From the NCBI RefSeq assembly GCF_900113035.1, contig NZ_FONX01000002.1, positions 248,001 to 312,000 of the forward strand: a DNA stretch of 64,000 bases, written 5' to 3'. Below are positions 15,664 through 24,878 of this stretch, piece after piece (positions within the stretch are counted from its first letter, which is position 1; each line of letters begins with the position of its first letter). Origin of the DNA: Paracidovorax wautersii (GTDB taxonomy: Bacteria; Pseudomonadota; Gammaproteobacteria; Burkholderiales; Burkholderiaceae_C). A program made the position numbers and the translations under genes. A model generated the notes under the pieces. It searched no databases, had not been told where the DNA came from, and saw only the letters and a list, made by a program, of their open reading frames with translations.

Positions 15664-18262
15664 GCCGGCGGCGGCCTCCCCAGTGCCTTCCCAGCAGCCC
15701 TTGCAGGTCCTCCTTCTGGAGGATTCGGCCTTCGACGCCGAGCTGCTGCACGAGGCGCTGCTCGCCGCCTATCCCCGCGCCCGGCTGGAGCTGGTGGGCG
15801 ACGGCGCGGGCTTCGCGGCCGCGCTGGAGCGCGGCGGCATCGACATCATCCTGTCCGACCACGAACTGGGGGGCTACAGCGGCACCGAGGCCCTGGCCCT
15901 CGCGCGCGAGCGCGCGCCCGAGGTGCCGTTCATCTTCGTATCGGGCGTGATCGGCGAGGACAACGCGGTCGAGCTGCTCAAGCGCGGCGCCCGGGACTAC
16001 GTGAGCAAGGGCCGCCTCTCGCGCCTCGCCTCGGTGCTGGACCGCGCGCTGCGCGAGGTGGCCGAGCGCCAGGCCCGCGCCGCCGCCGAGCGCGAACTGC
16101 GCGCGGCCAAGGACGAGGCCGAGCGCCTCACGGCCGAGCTGGCCGAGCGCGTGCGCGAGGTGGAGGCCGGCCAGGCCCGCCTGCGCGCCGCCACCGATGC
16201 GGGCGGCCTGGGCGTCTGGCAGCTCGACCTGGTCCGCAACGAGCTGATCGCGTCCGCCCACTGCAAGCGCCATTTCGGCCGCGACGAAGACCGGCCCTTT
16301 TCCTACGAGGAACTGCTGGAGGCCGTCCATCCCGACGACCGCCCGCGCATGCTGGCCGCCGTGGCGCACACCATGGCCTCGGGCGATGACTACCGCATCG
16401 AATACCGCATCGTGCGGCCCGACGGGCAGCTGGCCTGGGTGCGCGTCGTGGGCCGGCTCGAGAAGAACGCCCAGGGCCGCCCGATCAACATCGCCGGCAT
16501 CTCGCAGGAGATCACCGACACCATGCTGTCGCTGCGCCGCGCCGAGCTGCTGGACTACCTGGACCGCGAGGTCTATGGCGTCATCCCCGATCCGCGCGAG
16601 ATCGCCTACCGCGCCGCCGAGGCGCTGGGGCGCGCGCTGGACGTGAGCCGCGCCGGCTACGGCCTGGTCGATCGCAAGTCGGAGACCATCACCATCGAAC
16701 GCGACTGGAACGCGCCCGGCATCCAGACGCTGGCCGGCACCCTGAGCTTTCGCGACTACGGCAGCTACATCGACGACCTGAAGCGCGGCGAGACGGTGGT
16801 CTTCGCCGACGCGCGCCGCGACCCGCGCACCCGCGACAACGCCGATGCGCTGATCGCCATCAGCGCCCAGTCGGTCATCAACCTGCCGGTGAGCGAGGAG
16901 GGCGGCCTGGTCGCCCTGCTCTACCTCAACCATGAAAGCGCCCGGCACTGGACGGCGGAAGAGCTGAGCCTCATCCGCGACGTGGCCCACCGCACGCGGC
17001 ATGCCGTGGAGCGGCGCCGCGTCGAGCAGAAGCTGCATGCGCTGGCCAACTCGCTCGAACGCAAGGTGCAGGAGCGCACGGCCGAGCTGATGAAGTCCGA
17101 GGCCGCGCTGCGCCAGTCGCAGAAGATGGAAGCCGTGGGCCAGCTCACGGGCGGGCTGGCGCACGACTTCAACAACATCCTGGGCGCCATCTCCGGCGCG
17201 CTCGAACTGCTGCGGCGCAACCTGGGCCCGGAATCGCCCGGCATCCGCTACGTGGACATCGGCCAGAACGCCGCCAAGCGCGCCGCCGCGCTGACCCACC
17301 GGCTGCTGGCCTTCTCGCGCCGGCAGACGCTGGAGCCCAAGGTGCTGAAGGTCCACCAGCTGATCGCGGGCTTCGACGAACTCGTGCGCCGCACCATCGG
17401 CCCGCAGATCGCGCTGGACGTGATCGCCGGTGAGCGCGTGTGGCCCGTGCAGGCCGACCCGGGCCAGCTGGAGAACGCGCTGCTCAACCTCTGCATCAAC
17501 GCCCGCGACGCCATGCCGGGCGGCGGGCGGCTGGTGATCGAGGCGGCCAACCGCACCATCGACGGGCCCGTCCCCAGCGAGGACGACATCTCCCCCGGCC
17601 AGTACGTCTCCATCTCCGTGAGCGACAACGGCACCGGCATGCCCGCCGACGTGATGGCGCGGGCCTTCGACCCCTTCTTCACGACCAAGCCCCTGGGCGT
17701 GGGCACCGGCCTGGGCCTGTCCATGGTCTATGGCTTCGCGCGCCAGTCGGGCGGGCAGGTGCGGATCTATTCGGAAGTTGGTGCCGGCACCACGGTGTGC
17801 ATCTACCTGCCCCGCTACCAGGGCGCCGACCTGCCGGTGGAAGACGCCGGCGCGCCGCCGGCGCCGGTGGGCCCCGTGGGCCGCGGCGAGACCATCCTGG
17901 TCGTGGACGACGAGGCCCCGGTGCGGCTGCTGATGGTGGAGATGCTGCGCGAGATGGGCTTCCAGGTGCTGGAGGCCGAAGACGGCCCCCGGGCGCTGGA
18001 GGTGCTCAAGCGCCATGCGGACGTCGCCCTGCTGGTCACCGACGTGGGCCTGCCCGGCGGCATGAACGGCCGGCAGGTGGCCGATGCGGCGCGCGAGCTG
18101 GACCCGGCGCTGCGCGTGCTGTTCGTGACCGGCTACGCCGAAAGCGCCGTGCTCAGCCACGGCCACCTGCCCGCAGGCATGCAGGTGCTGACCAAGCCCT
18201 TCGAGCTGCAGGTCTTCGGCCAGCGCATCCAGGCGCTGGTGCAGTCCGCTGCGGGACGGTAA
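15656..18262 (+). CDS. Hybrid histidine kinase REC-PAS-GAF-HisKA-HATPase-REC
   Basis: An 868-aa protein. An N-terminal receiver ([12 protein letters not shown], Asp68 in [12 protein letters not shown]) is followed by a coiled coil, a PAS domain (about 175-285), a GAF domain (about 300-450), a HisKA domain with His503 ([12 protein letters not shown]), an HATPase domain ([34 protein letters not shown]) and a C-terminal receiver with Asp796 ([12 protein letters not shown]). The last gene of the phytochrome operon. Two receivers around one kinase core suggest a phosphorelay hub receiving from BphP or its response regulator. It is a close architectural paralogue of the kinase at 61095, which lacks the N-terminal receiver. 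Confidence 0.92.
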   Translation: MTEPAAASPVPSQQPLQVLLLEDSAFDAELLHEALLAAYPRARLELVGDGAGFAAALERGGIDIILSDHELGGYSGTEALALARERAPEVPFIFVSGVIGEDNAVELLKRGARDYVSKGRLSRLASVLDRALREVAERQARAAAERELRAAKDEAERLTAELAERVREVEAGQARLRAATDAGGLGVWQLDLVRNELIASAHCKRHFGRDEDRPFSYEELLEAVHPDDRPRMLAAVAHTMASGDDYRIEYRIVRPDGQLAWVRVVGRLEKNAQGRPINIAGISQEITDTMLSLRRAELLDYLDREVYGVIPDPREIAYRAAEALGRALDVSRAGYGLVDRKSETITIERDWNAPGIQTLAGTLSFRDYGSYIDDLKRGETVVFADARRDPRTRDNADALIAISAQSVINLPVSEEGGLVALLYLNHESARHWTAEELSLIRDVAHRTRHAVERRRVEQKLHALANSLERKVQERTAELMKSEAALRQSQKMEAVGQLTGGLAHDFNNILGAISGALELLRRNLGPESPGIRYVDIGQNAAKRAAALTHRLLAFSRRQTLEPKVLKVHQLIAGFDELVRRTIGPQIALDVIAGERVWPVQADPGQLENALLNLCINARDAMPGGGRLVIEAANRTIDGPVPSEDDISPGQYVSISVSDNGTGMPADVMARAFDPFFTTKPLGVGTGLGLSMVYGFARQSGGQVRIYSEVGAGTTVCIYLPRYQGADLPVEDAGAPPAPVGPVGRGETILVVDDEAPVRLLMVEMLREMGFQVLEAEDGPRALEVLKRHADVALLVTDVGLPGGMNGRQVADAARELDPALRVLFVTGYAESAVLSHGHLPAGMQVLTKPFELQVFGQRIQALVQSAAGR

Positions 18263-18404
18263 CGGCTTCCAGCCTGCCTGACCGGCTTGCCCGCCTCCGC
18301 GGCTACAGCGGCGTCCCTGATCCCGCCGGCCGATTCCCCCGGCCCTTCGCTGCTCCGCGGCCCGTCGCTGCCTCTTCCTGCTTCCCTCAACGGCCCGCGC
18401 GGGC

Positions 18405-18432
18405 AAAAAAAAGGCCCGCCGGGCGGCGGGCC
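18405..18432 (-). terminator. Rho-independent terminator for amtB
   Basis: On the minus strand GGCCCGCC-GCCC-GGCGGGCC is followed by eight T. It lies about 100 bp after the amtB stop. The region 18263-18529 otherwise shows no gene. Confidence 0.85.
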
Positions 18433-18529
18433 AAATATCCATAGAGGAGTCACTCGTCAATGAACCCCGTCGGGGGTTCGGCTTACCACCCACCCGATGC
18501 CACCAGACACCGGGCGGGATCGGGTGGCA

Positions 18530-19969
18530 TCAACGGTGGTAGGCCGTTTCGCCATGAGAGGTGATGTCCAGGCCTTCGCGCTCGGCTTCTTCGCTGACGC
18601 GCAGGCCCACCAGCAGATCGGCGATCTTGTAGGAGATGAAGGCCACGACGCCGGACCACACGAGGGTCAGCAGCACGCTCTTGACCTGGATCCAGACCTG
18701 TGCGCCCATGCTGAACGTGTCGGGGGTCAGGCCACCCGTGCCGCCCAGGCTCTGCGATGCGAACACGCCGGTCAGGATGGCACCCAGGATGCCGCCCGTG
18801 CCGTGCACGCCGAACACGTCGAAGGCGTCATCGGCACCCAGCAGGCGCTTGAGGCCACCCACGCCCCAGAGGCAGACCACGCCAGCCAGCAGGCCCATCA
18901 CGATGGAGCCCATGGGGCCCACGAAGCCGGCAGCGGGCGTCACGGCCACGAGGCCGGCCACGGCGCCGGAGGCAGCACCCAGCATGGAGGCCTTGCCCTT
19001 GTGCAGGGCTTCGGCACCGATCCAGGACAGCGTGGCGGCAGCGGTGGCCAGCACGGTGTTCACGAAGGCCAGGCCCGCGTTGGCGTTGGCGGCACCGGCG
19101 GAGCCGGCGTTGAAGCCGAACCAGCCCACCCACAGCAGCGAGGCGCCCACCATGGTCAGCGTCAGCGAGTGGGGCGTGAAGGCTTCCTTGCCGAAGCCCA
19201 GGCGCTTGCCCACCATGTAGGCGCCCACCAGGCCGGCGATACCGGCGTTGATGTGCACCACGGTGCCGCCGGCAAAGTCCAGCGCGCCGTCGGCGCCCAG
19301 CAGGCCGCCGCCCCACACGATGTGGGCCATGGGCACGTAGCTGAAGGTGAACCACAGCACCGAGAAGATCAGCACGGCGGCGAACTTGATGCGCTCGGCG
19401 AACGAACCCACGATCAGCGCCACGGTGATGGCGGCGAAGGTGCCCTGGAACGCGAAGAACACGTATTCAGGGATGGTCGTCAGCGCGCCGAAGGTCTCCT
19501 GGGTCACGCCCTTGAGGAACAGCTTGTCGAAGCCGCCGAAGAACTTGCCCTCGCCCGAGAACGCCAGGCTGTAGCCGTAGATGGCCCAGAGCAGCGACAC
19601 CAGCGAGAAGATCACGAACACCTGCATCAGCACCGACAGCATGTTCTTGGAGCGGCCCAGGCCGCCGTAGAACAGTGCCAGGCCGGGGATGGTCATCAGG
19701 ATGACCAGCAGCGTGGAGGTCAGCATCCAGGCGGTGTCGCCGGAATCGACCTTGGGCGCGGGTGCGGCAGCCGGTGCGGCGGCAGCGGGCGCTGCGTCGG
19801 CCTTGGCCGGCTCGGCGGCGGCGGCGGGGGCCGGCGCTGCAGCGGATGCGGCTTCGGCGGGCGCCGTCGCGGCGGCGGGTTCGGAGGCGGCGGGCGCCTG
19901 GGCCAGCACGGCGGTGCCGGCGGTCATCAGGCTCAAGCCCAGAAGGCAGGAAGCAAGCAGTTTTTTCAT
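18530..19969 (-). CDS. amtB: Ammonium transporter AmtB
   Basis: A 479-aa Amt family channel. A signal peptide (MKKLLASCLLGLSLMTAGTAVLAQ) and an unusually long Ala/Pro-rich linker (25-72) precede eleven membrane segments. Family motifs seen: DTAWMLTSTLLVILMTIPGLALFYGGLGRSKN, GTFAAITVALIVGSFAERIKF, GGTVVHINAGIAGLVGAY (first pore His) and FDVFGVHGTGGILGAILTG (second pore His). It conducts ammonium and is normally blocked by GlnK. It lies 49 bp downstream of glnK in one transcript with a sigma-54 promoter and an NtrC site in front. Confidence 0.95.
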   Translation of the reverse strand: MKKLLASCLLGLSLMTAGTAVLAQAPAASEPAAATAPAEAASAAAPAPAAAAEPAKADAAPAAAAPAAAPAPKVDSGDTAWMLTSTLLVILMTIPGLALFYGGLGRSKNMLSVLMQVFVIFSLVSLLWAIYGYSLAFSGEGKFFGGFDKLFLKGVTQETFGALTTIPEYVFFAFQGTFAAITVALIVGSFAERIKFAAVLIFSVLWFTFSYVPMAHIVWGGGLLGADGALDFAGGTVVHINAGIAGLVGAYMVGKRLGFGKEAFTPHSLTLTMVGASLLWVGWFGFNAGSAGAANANAGLAFVNTVLATAAATLSWIGAEALHKGKASMLGAASGAVAGLVAVTPAAGFVGPMGSIVMGLLAGVVCLWGVGGLKRLLGADDAFDVFGVHGTGGILGAILTGVFASQSLGGTGGLTPDTFSMGAQVWIQVKSVLLTLVWSGVVAFISYKIADLLVGLRVSEEAEREGLDITSHGETAYHR

Positions 19970-20018
19970 GGCGGTACTCGGGATGTGTATCGGGGTACGG
20001 GGCGTGTGCGGCCGGCTT

Positions 20019-20501
<483 letters not shown>

Positions 20502-20528
20502 TTACCCTTTACGCATGCCGTAACGTGA

Positions 20529-20545
20529 TGCACTGTAATGGTGCA
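20529..20545. promoter_or_regulatory. NtrC binding site
   Basis: TGCACTGTAATGGTGCA is a 17-bp near-palindrome that fits the NtrC consensus TGCACY-N4-TGGTGCA (the YNNNN being TGTAA). It is about 90 bp upstream of the sigma-54 promoter, the right distance for an enhancer. It also lies upstream of comM, in the opposite direction. Confidence 0.85.
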
Positions 20546-20558
20546 AACAAGAAAGCCA

Positions 20559-20583
20559 TGCATGGGGATGTGTCCCCGATGCA
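20559..20583. repeat. Inverted repeat in the comM leader
   Basis: TGCATGGGGA, TGTG, TCCCCGATGCA: two arms pair with one bulged G. It lies 24 bp before the comM start codon and could form a hairpin in the mRNA leader or be a protein site. No known motif fits it well. Confidence 0.35.
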
Positions 20584-20606
20584 CCTGTCTGGGGAGGGGT
20601 GTCGAT

Positions 20607-22151
20607 ATGAGTCTTGCTTTGGTGCAAAGCCGTGCGCTGCTGGGGCTGCAGGCGCCTGCGGTCACCGTCGAAGTGCATCTGGCCAACGGCCTGCCCAGCT
20701 TCACGCTGGTGGGCCTGGCCGAGGTGGAGGTCAAGGAGGCGCGCGAGCGCGTGCGCTCGGCGCTGCAGAACGCGGGGCTGGAGTTTCCGGCCAACAAGAA
20801 GATCACCGTCAACCTGGCGCCTGCCGACCTGCCCAAGGATTCGGGCCGCTTCGACCTGCCGATCGCCCTGGGCATCCTCGCGGCCAGCGGCCAGATCGAT
20901 GCGGCGCGGCTGGCCGGACACGAGTTCGCGGGCGAGCTGTCGCTCTCGGGCGAACTGCGCGCCGTGCGCGGCGCCCTGGCCACCAGCCTGGCGCTGCGCA
21001 CGCTGGGCGAGGCCCCGCGCATGGTGCTGCCGTCCGGCAGCGCCGAAGAGGCCGCGCTGGTGCCGGACACCGAGGTCTATCGCGCCCGCCACCTGCTGGA
21101 CGTGGTGCGGCACTTCCTGCCCGCAGGGCAGGGCGCTGCGGCGCCTGACGACGAAGGCGAGGGCGGCTGGGCCCGCGTGCTGCCCGCGCCCCCGCCCGTG
21201 CGGGCGCCCGAAGCCGACCTGGCCGACGTCAAGGGCCAGGCCGCCGCGCGCCGGGCGCTGGAGATCGCCGCCGCCGGCGGCCACGGCCTCTTGCTGGTGG
21301 GGCCGCCCGGCTCGGGCAAGTCCATGCTGGCGCACCGCTTCGCCTCGCTGCTGCCGGCCATGACGGTGCAGGAGGCGCTGGAGAGCGCGGCCGTGGCCAG
21401 CCTGGCCGGCCGCTTCGACGCCAGCCGCTGGATGCAGCGAACCACGGCCCATCCGCACCACACCTGCAGCGCGATCGCCCTGGTGGGCGGCGGCTCGCCC
21501 CCGCGCCCGGGCGAGATTTCGCTGGCCCACGAAGGCGTGCTCTTCCTGGACGAATTTCCCGAGTTCGCCCGCACCGCGCTGGAGGCGCTGCGCGAGCCGC
21601 TGGAGACGGGCCGCATCACCATCGCGCGGGCCGCGCGGCGGGCGGACTTTCCGGCGCGGTTCCAGCTCATCGCGGCGATGAACCCGTGCCCCTGCGGCTT
21701 CCAGGGCTCGCCACAGCGCGCCTGCCGGTGCACGCCCGACCAGGTGGCGCGCTACCAGGGCAAGCTCAGCGGCCCGCTGCTGGACCGCATCGACCTGCAT
21801 GTGGAAGTGCCCGCCGTGCCGGCCGAGGAACTGCTGGGCGCGCCGCCCGGCGAATCCAGCGCCGCCGTGCGCGCGCGGGTGGAGGCTGCGCGGGAACGCG
21901 CCGTGGCCCGCCAGGGCAAGCCCAACCAGGCGCTGCAGGGCCGCGAGATCGACGCCCACCTGCTGCTGGACGATGTCGCCGGGCGCTTTCTGCAGGACGC
22001 CGCGCAGCGCCTGGGCTGGTCGGCCCGCAGCACGCACCGGGCGCTCAAGGTGGCCCGCACCATCGCCGACCTGGCCGGCGCCGAGCGCATCGGCGTGGCG
22101 CATGTGGGCGAGGCGGTGCAGTACCGGCGGGTGCTGCGCGGCGCGCACTGA
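20607..22151 (+). CDS. comM: YifB/ComM family Mg-chelatase-like AAA+ ATPase
   Basis: A 514-aa protein. The N-terminal Lon-protease-like domain (SLALVQSRALLGLQAPAVTVEVHLANGLPSFTLVGL) is followed by the AAA+ domain with Walker A GPPGSGKS (232-239), Walker B GVLFLDEFPEF and the Cys-rich MNPCPCGF segment, and a C-terminal magnesium-chelatase helical domain. ComM is a hexameric branch-migration helicase that helps integrate DNA taken up in natural transformation. ATG at 20607 follows GGGGAGGGGT. Divergent from glnK. Confidence 0.93.
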   Translation: MSLALVQSRALLGLQAPAVTVEVHLANGLPSFTLVGLAEVEVKEARERVRSALQNAGLEFPANKKITVNLAPADLPKDSGRFDLPIALGILAASGQIDAARLAGHEFAGELSLSGELRAVRGALATSLALRTLGEAPRMVLPSGSAEEAALVPDTEVYRARHLLDVVRHFLPAGQGAAAPDDEGEGGWARVLPAPPPVRAPEADLADVKGQAAARRALEIAAAGGHGLLLVGPPGSGKSMLAHRFASLLPAMTVQEALESAAVASLAGRFDASRWMQRTTAHPHHTCSAIALVGGGSPPRPGEISLAHEGVLFLDEFPEFARTALEALREPLETGRITIARAARRADFPARFQLIAAMNPCPCGFQGSPQRACRCTPDQVARYQGKLSGPLLDRIDLHVEVPAVPAEELLGAPPGESSAAVRARVEAARERAVARQGKPNQALQGREIDAHLLLDDVAGRFLQDAAQRLGWSARSTHRALKVARTIADLAGAERIGVAHVGEAVQYRRVLRGAH

Positions 22152-22369
22152 CATCGGGCGCCCCGGGCCCGGGGCGGTCGCTGGACGTGCGCCGGGCCCC
22201 TGGGCGGGAGAGGCTGCGCGCGGGCCTGGAAGTTTTCAGCAAACGCCTCCATAGAAAAGATTGTGTTCAATTTAATTGGGTTAAATGTGAATATCCGGGC
22301 TCACCGGCAGCGCATGCCGATGAGCCCCCTCCGCTTTTCCCTCCCTCTCTCTTTCCAGTGAGTCGCCCC

Positions 22370-23179
22370 ATGAAGTTCCAACGCACCGCCGTCTTCGCCT
22401 CCATCGCCTTCGCCGTGGCCGCCGCCGCCAGCTCCGCTGCCTTCGCGCAGGCACCGGCGCCGCAGGCGCAACCGCAGCAGCAACAGCCGGCCAGGCCGTC
22501 CGTGGTCATCGTCCACGGCGCCTTCGCCGATGGCTCCGACTGGGCCAAGGTCATTCCGCTGCTGCAGGCCAAGGGCGTGAACGTGGTGGCGGTGCAGAAC
22601 CCGCTGACCTCGCTGGAAGACGACGTGGCCGCCACCCAGCGCGCCCTGGCGCTGCAGCCCGGCAAGGTCGTGCTGGTGGGCCATTCGTGGGGCGGCGTGG
22701 TCATCACCCAGGCCGGTGCCGATCCGAAGGTCTCGGGCCTGGTCTATGTGGCCGCGCTGGCGCCGCAGGCCAACCAGTCGGCCGGCGAGATGATCAAGGC
22801 CTACCCGCCCGCGCCCGGCTTCGCCTTCATCACGGCCGATGCCTCGGGCTACCTGCGCATGACGCCCGAAGGCATCGCGCGCCACTTCGCGCAGGACGTG
22901 CCGGCCAGGACCACGGCCGTGATGGCTGCGACGCAGGGGCCCGTCAACGGCAAGGCCTTCGAGCAGAAGGTGAGCGTGGCGGCCTGGCAGAGCAAGCCCT
23001 CCTGGTACATCGTGAGCAGCAAGGACCACATGATCCAGCCCGAGCAGCAGGTGGCCATGGCTCGCGACATCGGCGCCCAGGTGACCACGCTGGCGACCAG
23101 CCACGTGCCCCAGCAGTCGGCGCCGGCCAAGGTGGCGGCGGTGATCCTGGAGGCGGTCAACAGCGCCACGACGCGCTGA
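22370..23179 (+). CDS. Secreted alpha/beta hydrolase
   Basis: A 269-aa protein with a Sec signal peptide (MKFQRTAVFASIAFAVAAAASSAAFAQ) and a Gln/Pro linker. The compact alpha/beta hydrolase has the oxyanion segment VVIVHGAFADGSDW and the nucleophile elbow GHSWGG with Ser106; SSKDHMIQP and SHVPQQSAP supply the Asp and a possible His. It resembles the periplasmic hydrolases of the EstC/salicylate-esterase-like group. ATG chosen at the signal peptide. Substrate unknown. It is convergent with livF and they share a palindromic repeat. Confidence 0.87.
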   Translation: MKFQRTAVFASIAFAVAAAASSAAFAQAPAPQAQPQQQQPARPSVVIVHGAFADGSDWAKVIPLLQAKGVNVVAVQNPLTSLEDDVAATQRALALQPGKVVLVGHSWGGVVITQAGADPKVSGLVYVAALAPQANQSAGEMIKAYPPAPGFAFITADASGYLRMTPEGIARHFAQDVPARTTAVMAATQGPVNGKAFEQKVSVAAWQSKPSWYIVSSKDHMIQPEQQVAMARDIGAQVTTLATSHVPQQSAPAKVAAVILEAVNSATTR

Positions 23180-23263
23180 GGCGGTCGGCCCGGCGGTACC
23201 GGCAGGCCGAGTGCAGGGCGCGGTGGATGGCAGAACCTTCCAGCCGTTCCCATTCCGTTGAGA

Positions 23264-23312
23264 TGCTATTCAAAAGATAGCTGCATACCCAGATGTATCA
23301 AGGGCTGTAGCC
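23264..23312. repeat. Dispersed palindromic repeat, copy 3
   Basis: TGCTATTCAAAAGATAGCTG opens the copy, then CATACCCAGATGTATCAAGG and GCTGTAGCC close it. It lies between the convergent hydrolase and livF genes. It shares GATAGCTGC and GGGCTG(C/T)AGCC with the copy at 3342. Confidence 0.65.
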
Positions 23313-23346
23313 TGATTGGGCTGCCATGGCCTGCCCGCCGGCAGGC

Positions 23347-24096
23347 CTACACCCCCAGGTAGGCCCGCCGCACGGCGCCGTCCGCCGCCAGCTCCGCCAT
23401 GGGTGCGGCATGCACGATGCGGCCCTTTTCCAGCACGTAGGCGCGGTCGGCCACGGCTTCGGCCAGGGTCAGGTTCTGCTCGCTCAGCAGAATGCCGATG
23501 CCCTGGCGCTTGAGCTGCAGGATGGTCTGCGCCATCTGCTCCACGATGAGCGGCGCCACGCCTTCGGAGGGCTCGTCCAGCAGCACGGCCAGGGGCTGGC
23601 CCATCAGGGTGCGGGCCACCGTCAGCATCTGCTGCTCGCCGCCGCTCATGCGGCCGCCTGCGCGCCTGGGCATCTCGCCCAGGTTGGGAAAGAGCGCGAA
23701 GAGCCGCTCGGGCGTCCAGAGGGGCGCAGGGCTGCCGTCGGGCCAGCGGCGCGGCGGCTGGCGGCCGACTTCCAGGTTCTCCAGCACGCTCAGGTCGGTG
23801 AAGATGCGGCGCTCCTCCGGCACGTAGCCCAGGCCGCGCCGCGCGATCTGGTGCGGCGCCAGGCGCGACACGTCCTGCCCCAGCAGGCGCACCGCGCCCT
23901 GGCGGCGCGCCACCAGCGCGGCGATGCTTTTCAAGGTGGTCGATTTGCCCGCGCCGTTGCGCCCCATCAGCGCCACGACCTCGCCACGGCCCACCTGCAG
24001 GCTCACGCCGAAGAGGATCTGCGCAGCGCCGTACCAAGCCTGCAGGCCTTCGACCTCCAGCAGCGGCGCAGCCGTGTTCGCGTGCGGCCCCGTCAT
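23347..24096 (-). CDS. livF: Branched-chain amino acid-type ABC transporter ATPase LivF
   Basis: A 249-aa ABC ATPase: Walker A GRNGAGKST, Q-loop region, signature RMSGGEQQMLTVARTLM, Walker B VLLDEPSEGVAPLIVEQM and H-loop SEQN. The LivF-type features are GLGYVPEERRIFTDLSVLENL and the EQNLTLA H-loop. It overlaps livG by 4 bp (ATGA). Part of the set SBP, fused permease, LivG and LivF; substrates of such HAAT systems range from Leu/Ile/Val to amides and aromatic acids. Confidence 0.92.
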   Translation of the reverse strand: MTGPHANTAAPLLEVEGLQAWYGAAQILFGVSLQVGRGEVVALMGRNGAGKSTTLKSIAALVARRQGAVRLLGQDVSRLAPHQIARRGLGYVPEERRIFTDLSVLENLEVGRQPPRRWPDGSPAPLWTPERLFALFPNLGEMPRRAGGRMSGGEQQMLTVARTLMGQPLAVLLDEPSEGVAPLIVEQMAQTILQLKRQGIGILLSEQNLTLAEAVADRAYVLEKGRIVHAAPMAELAADGAVRRAYLGV

Positions 24097-24878
24097 GCCG
24101 CGGCCTCCTGCCCGGCCTGCCGCAGCCGGGCCGCCAGCGTGCCCGTGCCCAGGTAGGCCGCCTGCACCCGCGCATCGGCCTGGATGGCGGCGGGCGCGCC
24201 TTCGGCCAGGATGCGGCCGCGCACCATCACGATCACGCGGTCGGCCTGCTGGAAGACCACGTCCATGCTGTGCTCGGTGAACAGCACGCCCATGCGGCGC
24301 TCCTGCGCCAGCTCGCGCGTGAGGGCCATCAGCGCGACGCGCTCGGCCGGCGCCATGCCGGCGGTGGGTTCGTCCATCAGCAGGAGGCGCGGCGCATGGG
24401 CCAGCGCCATGGCGAGCTCCACGCGCTTGACGTCGCCGTAGGCCAGCTCGCTGCAGGGGCGCGCGGCCTGGGCGCGCATGCCCACGCGCTCCAGCAGGGC
24501 CAGCGCGTCCGCCACGCGGTGCGTGTGGGCCGGACGCCAGAAGTCGAACACGCGCCGGTCGGCCGCCAGCAGCGCCATCTGCAGGTTCTGCAGCACGGTG
24601 AGCGAGGAGAAGGTCTCCGCGATCTGGAAGGTGCGGCCCACGCCCCGGCGCCAGATGGCGCGCGGCGGCAGGCCGGCGATGCTCCGGCCGTCGAGCAGGA
24701 TCGATCCCGCATCGGGCCTGAGCTGCCCGCCCACCAGGTTGAAGGTGGTCGATTTGCCCGCGCCGTTGGGGCCGATCAGCGCCAGCAGCTCGCCCGGCGC
24801 GATGGAAAAGCCCACGCCGTCCACCGCCTGCACGCCGCCGAAGGCCTTGGCCAGGCCGCTCACCTGCAGCAGGCTCAT
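24093..24878 (-). CDS. livG: Branched-chain amino acid-type ABC transporter ATPase LivG
   Basis: A 261-aa ABC ATPase: Walker A GPNGAGKST, LivG-type GVGRTFQIAETFSSLTVLQN, Walker B LLLMDEPTAGMAPAERVAL and H-loop EHSMDVVF. The usual LSYG signature is represented by ELAYGDVKRVELAMAL. The start overlaps the end of the permease gene by 4 bp and its end overlaps livF by 4 bp, so all three are translated as a coupled unit. Confidence 0.92.
   Translation of the reverse strand: MSLLQVSGLAKAFGGVQAVDGVGFSIAPGELLALIGPNGAGKSTTFNLVGGQLRPDAGSILLDGRSIAGLPPRAIWRRGVGRTFQIAETFSSLTVLQNLQMALLAADRRVFDFWRPAHTHRVADALALLERVGMRAQAARPCSELAYGDVKRVELAMALAHAPRLLLMDEPTAGMAPAERVALMALTRELAQERRMGVLFTEHSMDVVFQQADRVIVMVRGRILAEGAPAAIQADARVQAAYLGTGTLAARLRQAGQEAAA

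Noticed and set aside
15614-18493. A 959-codon open frame antisense to the hybrid kinase
   Set aside because: Its composition (His/Gln/Ala/Gly-rich) is the mirror image of the kinase coding frame, and the plus strand carries all domain motifs.
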